From assembly GCA_964472565.1 (NCBI GenBank), contig CAYYNB010000200.1, positions 1 through 9,917 of the forward strand: a stretch of 9,917 bases of DNA, given 5' to 3'. Shown piece after piece: positions 4,833-9,917 of this stretch. A model generated the notes under the pieces. It did not search any database. It saw nothing but the letters and a program-made list of their open reading frames with translations, and was not told where the DNA came from. This DNA is from DATAMF01 sp964472565. GTDB lineage: Bacteria > Chloroflexota > Anaerolineae > Aggregatilineales > Aggregatilineaceae. Position 1 is the first letter of the stretch; each line of letters begins with the position of its first letter. A program made the position numbers and the translations under genes.

Positions 4833-6674
4833 ATGAAATGGTTTGGAAATTTGAGTCTCGGTGTCAAACTAAATGCGTTAGTCCTCACAGTTTTGGGTGT
4901 TTTGCTCTTAGGTGTCGTGTTGCTTCTCAACCGGAACACCGAAAACCTGACCAAAGAGGTGGGCGGCGAGCGCATTGCCGAGGAAGCTAATATTATTCAA
5001 AGTCGGCTGGCCGAAGTTGAAGATGAGCTGACCGTTGACATCAACTTTCTGGTATCCAGCATCAGCTTCTATCAGGCGGTGGGCAACCGGAACGAACAAC
5101 TGGTCAACGAGATCATTACCACCGCGAATTTTTCGCTGTCCCTCGATGACATCACGGTTGTTGATGGCGACGGTAAACGGCTGGTCGATACCGATATCCG
5201 CCAGGATAATTCCGAAGAAGATCGCCTGTTAATGCTGGCTCTCTCCGGCCTCCAGACTACGGCCCTGCTGGTCGAGAATACCGGGGGCAAAGTCGAAATC
5301 AGTATTGCGGTGGTGGCCCCGGTTTATAACGGCTCTGGCAAAAATATCCTCGGTGCGACTCAACTCAGCCGCCGCCTGGATAATAATTTTCTGCGCGAAC
5401 TGACCTTTGATCGCCAGCCGATCCATCTTGGCCTCATTTATGACGATCAGATTCTCGCCCGCACCACCACGAGCACCAAAAACACTTCCCGCCTCCTGAC
5501 CAATGGTGTGGCCTTTGATCCTGATCTGGTTCAGCGTGCGCAGCAGGGGCAGTCGGTGGTTGTCAAAGACCTTATCGCCGGTTCAAACGGCATTCCGCAC
5601 ACCGCCGCCTATACCCCTGTCCTCACACGGGCCGCGTCCTCGCCTGCCGTGATTATGATCCTGGTGGACCTCAGCGAAATTGCGGCTTTCCAGAACAGTA
5701 TTCTGGTCACAACCATCGGAATTTTTATTGCGCTGACGGTGTTAGCTCTCGCTGTGATTTATATTGCCATTCAGCAGACCACCATTCGCCCGCTTCAACG
5801 CCTGAAAAAGATCGCGCAAACCATCACCAGCGGCCAGTACGATGAGCGCGTCCCCGTCCATGCCGATGATGAAGTGGGGCAGTTGGCGATGGCTTTTAAT
5901 GAAATGGCCCACGCCATCGAACAGCGCGAAACCAGCCTGAAGGCCGCGCGCGAACAGGCTGAACGCGCCGATAAGGTCAAGTCGATGTTTCTCGCCAGCA
6001 TGTCCCATGAACTGCGTACCCCCCTCAATGCCATTATCAATCTGACCAAATTTGTTGGCCTCGGCATGTATGGCGAGGTGAATGATGAACAGGTTGATGT
6101 CCTCAAAATGACCGAGTCCAGCGGCAAACATCTGTTGAATCTGATCAATGATGTGCTCGACATTTCTAAGATCGAAGCCGGTTCTTTGGAACTCTTTGTC
6201 GAAGAGGGCCTGCGCATCGAAAAAATTGTACAATTAGCGGTAGAAGCTGGACGCGGCTTGTTGATCGGTAAGCCGGTCGCGATTGGGCAAATCGTGGAAC
6301 CCGACCTGCCGACCATCACCGGCGATGAGCAGCGCGTTCGTCAGATTGTGTTTAACTTGATCGCCAATGCCTGCAAATTCACCGAAAGCGGCTATATCGC
6401 GGTCCGCGCCTACCGGGTCAATAACGAGATCCGTATCGCCGTGAGCGATTCCGGCCCCGGCATTGATCCTGAAGATTATGATGCCATTTTTGAAGTGTTC
6501 CGCCAGGCCAAAGCCGGGCTGCGTAAAGGAGGTGGCACAGGTTTAGGATTACCAATTTCGCGGCGGTTGGCCGAAGCACATGGGGGCCGCCTGTGGTTGG
6601 AAAGTAAAGTTGGTGAAGGCACGACCTTTTATGTGGCCTTGCCCATCGAGTCGGTCCTGGAGCCAACGATCTGA
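4833..6674 (+). CDS. Membrane sensor histidine kinase with large Cache-like sensor
   Basis: This is a sensor kinase of 613 residues. TM1 (about 14-32) and TM2 (about 291-313) enclose an extracytoplasmic region of some 255 residues. I read that region as a double-Cache-type ligand sensor because of its length and pieces such as DITVVDGDGKRLVDTD (106-121) and the predicted helix after TM1; this is inference. A HAMP domain (about 311-365, with the P-x-x-L-x-x-I-A pattern) and a short coiled coil precede the HisKA domain, SHELRTPLNAI with His392. The ATPase shows an N-box around NLIANACKF (508-516), G1 DSGPGI (539-544), an F-box around FEVF (553-556) and G2 GGGTGLGL (566-573). There is no receiver domain in the protein, although the H-box is of the hybrid-kinase type; two free receivers follow 19 and 450 bases downstream. 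An upstream in-frame stop at 4791 supports the start. Expression may be under the LacI-type operators. Confidence 0.94.
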   Translation: MKWFGNLSLGVKLNALVLTVLGVLLLGVVLLLNRNTENLTKEVGGERIAEEANIIQSRLAEVEDELTVDINFLVSSISFYQAVGNRNEQLVNEIITTANFSLSLDDITVVDGDGKRLVDTDIRQDNSEEDRLLMLALSGLQTTALLVENTGGKVEISIAVVAPVYNGSGKNILGATQLSRRLDNNFLRELTFDRQPIHLGLIYDDQILARTTTSTKNTSRLLTNGVAFDPDLVQRAQQGQSVVVKDLIAGSNGIPHTAAYTPVLTRAASSPAVIMILVDLSEIAAFQNSILVTTIGIFIALTVLALAVIYIAIQQTTIRPLQRLKKIAQTITSGQYDERVPVHADDEVGQLAMAFNEMAHAIEQRETSLKAAREQAERADKVKSMFLASMSHELRTPLNAIINLTKFVGLGMYGEVNDEQVDVLKMTESSGKHLLNLINDVLDISKIEAGSLELFVEEGLRIEKIVQLAVEAGRGLLIGKPVAIGQIVEPDLPTITGDEQRVRQIVFNLIANACKFTESGYIAVRAYRVNNEIRIAVSDSGPGIDPEDYDAIFEVFRQAKAGLRKGGGTGLGLPISRRLAEAHGGRLWLESKVGEGTTFYVALPIESVLEPTI

Positions 6675-6693
6675 ATAAGTAAAGGGGTCAGGC

Positions 6694-7098
6694 ATGTCAC
6701 AACCCACCATTCTTTATGTTGAAGATGATGCTTTAAGTCGAATGGTTATGAATGCACTTTTAACGCGCGGCATGCACTATAACAATGTCACTATTTTTGA
6801 AGATAGCGCCGATTTTGTCGAAAAACTAGAGACTTTGCCCGCAAAACCGGATATTATCTTTCTGGATATTCACATGACTCCGCTGGATGGCTTTGCCATG
6901 CTTCGCTTGATCCGCGATAATGCCGCTTTTCAAACGGCCAAAGTGGTAGCGTTAACCGCCAGTGTCATGAATGAAGAAGTCAAAATGCTGAAGGATGCCG
7001 GTTTTGATGGTGTGATCTCAAAACCGCTCGATTCGGATGCCTTTCCTAAAGCGCTGCAACGGATTCTGAGCGGCGAACAGGTCTGGCAGGTGAAGTAG
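6694..7098 (+). CDS. Stand-alone receiver protein (first of two)
   Basis: This is a single-domain response regulator of 134 residues with no output domain. Acidic residues Glu10, Asp11 and Asp12, phospho-acceptor Asp58 in FLDIHMTPLDG, switch Thr88 in ALTAS and Lys110 in SKPLD are all present, so it should accept phosphate. The usual Pro after the acceptor loop Met is replaced by Thr, with Pro one place later. It starts 19 bases after the kinase stop, behind AAAGGGG, clearly in the same operon. The C-terminus RILSGEQVW matches RILNGEPVW of the next gene, marking the two as paralogues. It probably acts as a phosphorelay intermediate or by protein-protein contact. Its effector is not in the window. 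Confidence 0.93.
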   Translation: MSQPTILYVEDDALSRMVMNALLTRGMHYNNVTIFEDSADFVEKLETLPAKPDIIFLDIHMTPLDGFAMLRLIRDNAAFQTAKVVALTASVMNEEVKMLKDAGFDGVISKPLDSDAFPKALQRILSGEQVWQVK

Positions 7099-7124
7099 GT
7101 TTTTTTATCTCAGGACATGAAACA

Positions 7125-7514
7125 ATGGCAATTGCACACGCGCTGATTATCGATGATGACGCTTACAACGTTCATGTGATGGAGCGGCTGCTCGATCACG
7201 AAGATATTTCGTACACTTCCATTACAGACTCAACCGAGCTGGAAGCGGTTTTGCAGCGGCTTGAAAGAGTAGACGTCATCTTCGTTGATCTCGAAATGCC
7301 CAAGCGTGATGGGTACGAAGTGTTGGATATTCTCAAAAACAAAATGGGAATCGAGGTGCCGATTGTTGCCTGCACCGTCCATACTGCCGAAATCAAAACC
7401 ACGCGTAAACTGGGCTTTTTCAGTTTTGTCGCCAAGCCCCTTGAAATGAATCGTTTTTTAGATCACATCCACCGTATCCTGAATGGGGAGCCGGTGTGGG
7501 ACACGGGGGCTTGA
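7125..7514 (+). CDS. Stand-alone receiver protein (second of two)
   Basis: This is a single-domain response regulator of 129 residues and a paralogue of the preceding gene. Asp10/Asp11, acceptor Asp55 in FVDLEMPKRDG, switch Thr84 in VACTVH and Lys104 in AKPLE are conserved. The residue before the switch Thr is Cys rather than the common Leu. No output domain is present. It lies 26 bases after the first receiver gene. The gap holds a run of seven T without a hairpin before it, and the ribosome site (AGGA, about ten bases from the ATG) is weak, so it may be made in lower amount than its neighbour. It ends 16 bases from the stop of the convergent transporter gene, with no room for a clear terminator between them. 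Confidence 0.92.
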   Translation: MAIAHALIIDDDAYNVHVMERLLDHEDISYTSITDSTELEAVLQRLERVDVIFVDLEMPKRDGYEVLDILKNKMGIEVPIVACTVHTAEIKTTRKLGFFSFVAKPLEMNRFLDHIHRILNGEPVWDTGA

Positions 7515-7530
7515 AGGTCGCATCCCAACT

Positions 7531-9348
7531 CTATCTGAGCGGCCATACGACCGGCGCAAGCAGCATGGTCAGCGCGTAAATCAGCAGGGTGAGCAGCGCA
7601 CCGACCTTGAGAAAATCCGAGAACCGGTATTCGCCTGGTCCATACACGATCAGGCAGGCCGGTTCCAGCGGCGTGAGATACGAGCAGCTCGCCGCCAGCG
7701 CAATCGTCATCGCGAATGTGCGCGGGTTCAGGCCAAGTTGGGTCGCCGTCTGAAGCGCAATCGGCAGCACGACCACCGCCGCTGCCTGGTTTGACATCGG
7801 TTGGGTCAGCAGCACCGTGAGCACAAAGAATCCGCTCAGCAGCCAGAACGGATCGCTGTGTCCGACCCATTGCACGATCAAATCCGATACATACGTCGCC
7901 GTGCCCGATTTATCCATCGCCACGCCCAGCGCCAGCATACTGCCGATCAGAATCAGCGCGTTCCAATGGACTTCACTGTAAGCCTCTTCGGGCGTCAGGC
8001 AGCGCGTTAAAAACACCAGTACGACGCCGATGAGCATGGCTACCGGCAGTTCGACCAGTCCGAACGTCGCCATCCCCAGCGTTCCGATGAAAATTGAGAT
8101 AGCAATCGGGGCGCGCCGCCAGTTCGGACGCTCATTTTTCACTGTGCCGATCATGCGGAAAGTATAGGCAAAATCGAGACTCGCCAGCGCTTCGGTGTTG
8201 CCCTCGACCAGTAACACATCCCCCAGCTTCAACGTGATCTGGCTGATCTTGCGCCGCAGCGTTTCGCCATGCCGGTTAATCGCCAGCACATGCACCCCGT
8301 ACTGCTCCCGAAAGCGCGACCCGCGCAAGGTCCGCCCAATCAGCTCAGACCCCGGTAAAATGAGCAGCTCAACCAGATTAGACACTCTGGCTTCTTTCGT
8401 TCCGTTATTATTCTCGCCATTGGGCGCGGCTTCCGTTTCCGGCAGCGTAAACTTTGCATCCGCCTTCAGTTCGATCCCCACCACATCCTTGATCTTAAGC
8501 AGGTCGTCGCGGGTGCCTTCCATCAACAGCACATCGCCTTGTTCCAGCCGCGTGCTGGCTTTTGGCTCGATATACCGGGTTTTGTTCCGCACGATCCGGA
8601 TAATCCGCAGGTCCAAATCCCGCCCCAGTCCCGCTTCTTCCAGCGTTTGGCCCACCAATCGCGATTCCGGCATCACGACGGCTTCAGTGGTATACGACGC
8701 GCTGCCCAGGTCTTCCAGATCAATCAAATGGCTTTCCCGCTCCGGGATTAGCCGCTGTCCGATGAAATACATATACGCCAGTCCGACGATGGCAATCGGC
8801 AGCCCGACCGGAGCCAGTTCGAACATACCCATTCGCTCTAACCCATACTGCGTCATCAGCCCGCTGACCACCACGTTTGATGAGGTGCTGATCAGTGTCA
8901 GCGAACTGGTGATAATCGAGGCGAAAGCCAGCGGCAGCAGCAGCCGCCGGGCGCTGATTTTCGCACGGCGGGCCAACCCCATCACCACCGGCAGAAAAAA
9001 GGCTGCCGCCGCCGTATTGCTGATCACCGCGCTCAGTCCCGCCGCCGCGACCATGATCACGAGCAGCATTTGCTGCGGCGTATCTCCGGTATAGCGCAGA
9101 ATGCGCCGCCCTACGATGTCCACCACGCCGGTTCGCGTGAGCGCTGCGGTGAGAATGAACAATCCCAGCAGCAGCATAAATGTCGGGCTTCCAAACCCGG
9201 CAAACGCCTCTTCCATGGTGAGCGTCCCGGAGAGTACCAGGATGACCAGCAGGCCAATCGCCACCACATCGACAGGCACCCACTCAAACGCGAATAACAC
9301 CGTAGTTCCAACCAGCATCACAAGCAGCAGTGCAACTTGTCCGTCCAT
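7531..9348 (-). CDS. SLC13/DASS-family permease with two RCK_C domains
   Basis: This is an inner-membrane carrier of 605 residues. Hydrophobic helices fill about 1-200 and 410-605. Between them lie two tandem RCK_C (TrkA-C) domains (about 215-293 and 320-400), recognisable by LVGQTLEEAGLGRDLDLRII, GDVLLMEG, LIGRTLRGSRFREQYGVHVL and GDVLLVEG. The first membrane half carries the SNT signature (VISNTAAAAFFLPV, 108-121). The pseudo-symmetric second half carries QPMSNQAAAVVVLPIA (516-531), where the family often has SNT or SNQA. The ending CSYLTPLEPACLIVYGPGEY (554-573) is typical of this RCK-containing branch. Family members move dicarboxylates, sulfate or other anions with sodium; the substrate here is unknown. 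The start at 9348 lacks a good ribosome site. A miniature transposon sits 19 bases upstream, so expression may have been altered by insertion. Confidence 0.93.
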   Translation of the reverse strand: MDGQVALLLVMLVGTTVLFAFEWVPVDVVAIGLLVILVLSGTLTMEEAFAGFGSPTFMLLLGLFILTAALTRTGVVDIVGRRILRYTGDTPQQMLLVIMVAAAGLSAVISNTAAAAFFLPVVMGLARRAKISARRLLLPLAFASIITSSLTLISTSSNVVVSGLMTQYGLERMGMFELAPVGLPIAIVGLAYMYFIGQRLIPERESHLIDLEDLGSASYTTEAVVMPESRLVGQTLEEAGLGRDLDLRIIRIVRNKTRYIEPKASTRLEQGDVLLMEGTRDDLLKIKDVVGIELKADAKFTLPETEAAPNGENNNGTKEARVSNLVELLILPGSELIGRTLRGSRFREQYGVHVLAINRHGETLRRKISQITLKLGDVLLVEGNTEALASLDFAYTFRMIGTVKNERPNWRRAPIAISIFIGTLGMATFGLVELPVAMLIGVVLVFLTRCLTPEEAYSEVHWNALILIGSMLALGVAMDKSGTATYVSDLIVQWVGHSDPFWLLSGFFVLTVLLTQPMSNQAAAVVVLPIALQTATQLGLNPRTFAMTIALAASCSYLTPLEPACLIVYGPGEYRFSDFLKVGALLTLLIYALTMLLAPVVWPLR

Positions 9349-9359
9349 ATATCGTGTGT

Positions 9360-9473
9360 CTCAATTCGTATCTATTCACCTTGTTAGCCACAACCCTGGA
9401 AAACCAACTGTTTAAGGGCTACAAAGGGTAAAATAGCATTTTTTCTAGACAAGGTGAATAGATACCTCAATTC
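9360..9473. repeat. 8-bp target-site duplication around the miniature element
   Basis: CTCAATTC is present at 9360-9367 and again at 9466-9473, directly touching the outer ends of the terminal inverted repeats. An exact duplication abutting both ends is the expected footprint of transposase-mediated insertion. It indicates an 8-bp staggered cut and an insertion recent enough that neither copy has mutated. Confidence 0.9.
9368..9465. mobile_element. 98-bp MITE with perfect 17-bp terminal inverted repeats
   Basis: The element begins GTATCTATTCACCTTGT (9368-9384) and ends with its exact reverse complement (9449-9465). The interior of 64 bases codes for nothing and holds a minor TAGCC/GGCTA pairing (9385-9389 with 9414-9422). 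It is a non-autonomous element that must be moved by a transposase encoded elsewhere. The 8-bp duplication and the GTATC termini do not let me name the parent insertion-sequence family. It lies in the divergent region between the carrier and the GH32 gene. As RNA, the ends would fold into a 17-bp stem just ahead of the carrier start codon. Confidence 0.92.
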
Positions 9474-9481
9474 TTACGTTG

Positions 9482-9487
9482 ATTATA
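9482..9487 (-). promoter_or_regulatory. Perfect TATAAT on the minus strand upstream of the carrier
   Basis: On the minus strand these bases read TATAAT, an exact -10 hexamer, in an AT-rich setting. No convincing -35 lies 16-18 bases upstream. If used, transcription would begin near 9475 and the miniature element would be in the 5' untranslated region of the carrier. Removing the element and one target copy leaves this hexamer about 28 bases from the start codon, a normal promoter distance. Confidence 0.4.
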
Positions 9488-9598
9488 AGAAAATGATGGA
9501 ACCATGTTGTAGAATTACGTTCCGAAATGGTGTGATTTGCGCTGATTTGTTATATGGCTCAGCGGTTCGATCTCAGCGCCACGAAGGAGCACTTTCTG

Positions 9599-9917
9599 AT
9601 GAACACCCTTATTCCCCCGGATCGCCAGCGTTTGGCCGCCGATCCGCACCGCCCTTGTTACCATTTTCTGCCGCCCGCCAACTGGATGAATGATCCCAAC
9701 GGCTTGATTCAATGGAACGGTCAGTATCACCTCTTTTACCAGTACAATCCCGCCGCCGCGCATTGGGGTGACATCCACTGGGGCCACGCGGTCAGCTCCG
9801 ATCTCGTCCATTGGACCGATCTCCCCATCGCCCTTGCGCCCACGCCCAACGGACCCGATTCCGGCGGCTGCTGGTCCGGCTGTGCCGTCAATCACAATGG
9901 CGTCCCCACCTTGATCT
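9599..9917 (+). CDS. GH32 beta-fructosidase, N-terminal part
   Basis: This is the first 106 residues of a glycoside hydrolase family 32 enzyme, cut by the window edge. NWMNDPNGL (28-36) contains the catalytic nucleophile Asp32 of the family. YQYNP, HWGHAVSSDLVHW and GGCWSGCAV follow in the usual order for the five-bladed propeller, the last being the family W-S-G-x-A-V type motif. Members hydrolyse sucrose, sucrose-6-phosphate, inulin or levan; the sub-type cannot be decided from the N-terminus. No signal peptide is seen, so it is probably cytoplasmic. AAGGAG (9584-9589) nine bases before the ATG supports the start. It is transcribed divergently from the carrier, but a joint function is not demonstrated. 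Confidence 0.95.
   Translation, partial: MNTLIPPDRQRLAADPHRPCYHFLPPANWMNDPNGLIQWNGQYHLFYQYNPAAAHWGDIHWGHAVSSDLVHWTDLPIALAPTPNGPDSGGCWSGCAVNHNGVPTLI

Noticed and set aside
5742..6319. Two minus-strand frames opposite the second kinase
   Set aside because: They are shadows of the HAMP and HisKA regions; no start signal and no protein-like character of their own.
7099..7106. T-run after the first receiver gene as an intrinsic terminator
   Set aside because: No stem of useful length precedes the Ts, and the second receiver follows at once in the same operon.
8195..9094. Long plus-strand frame of 299 codons opposite the carrier gene
   Set aside because: It lies fully antisense to a well-recognised SLC13-type permease, has Ser/Arg-rich composition typical of a complementary frame, and matches no family I know.
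1..9917. tRNA, rRNA and CRISPR arrays
   Set aside because: I saw no cloverleaf with TTCGANTC-type arms in intergenic DNA, no rRNA-like conserved segments, and no regularly spaced repeats.

Overview
The window is a bacterial chromosomal segment of moderately high GC with short intergenic gaps and genes on both strands. The protein families (a YtfQ-like sugar-binding protein, a LacI-type repressor, a Cache-type sensor kinase with stand-alone receivers, an SLC13/DASS carrier with RCK_C domains, a GH32 enzyme) together suggest a heterotrophic soil or sediment bacterium. A member of the Chloroflexota is my best guess from the general style of the sequence, but nothing in the window proves it.

Layout. 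Positions 1-462 hold no convincing gene, only palindromes and a long imperfect inverted repeat (168-438). On the minus strand, 2219-463 encodes an OmpR-type response regulator and a two-TM histidine kinase that overlap by four bases (ATGA). Between this pair and the next plus-strand gene lies a decayed, frameshifted C-terminal fragment of adenosine deaminase (about 2298-2490). The plus strand from 2584 to 7514 then carries an exported YtfQ-like sugar-binding protein, a LacI-family repressor, a 613-residue membrane sensor kinase and two single-domain receivers that are paralogues of each other. On the minus strand, 9348-7531 encodes a SLC13-type carrier. Its 5' region holds a 98-bp miniature transposable element with perfect 17-bp terminal inverted repeats and an exact 8-bp target duplication. 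A GH32 fructosidase begins at 9599 and runs off the right edge.

How the genes may work together. The most interesting part is 4620-4832, between the LacI gene and the sensor kinase. It contains a sigma70-like promoter, two tandem 13-bp copies of GTGAGCGTTCACA lying at the predicted transcription start, an intrinsic-terminator hairpin followed by six T, and then a second promoter-like sequence with a perfect TTGACA. The repressor has the same recognition-helix residues (YQTVSR) as E. coli LacI, and the left half of the repeats matches the lac operator half-site. I infer that the LacI-type protein represses either the kinase/receiver operon or a short RNA of about 90 nt ending at the terminator. 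The sugar-binding protein has no permease or ATPase gene beside it, so it may serve as a sensor input or pair with a transporter encoded elsewhere. The GH32 enzyme and the carrier need not belong to the same pathway.
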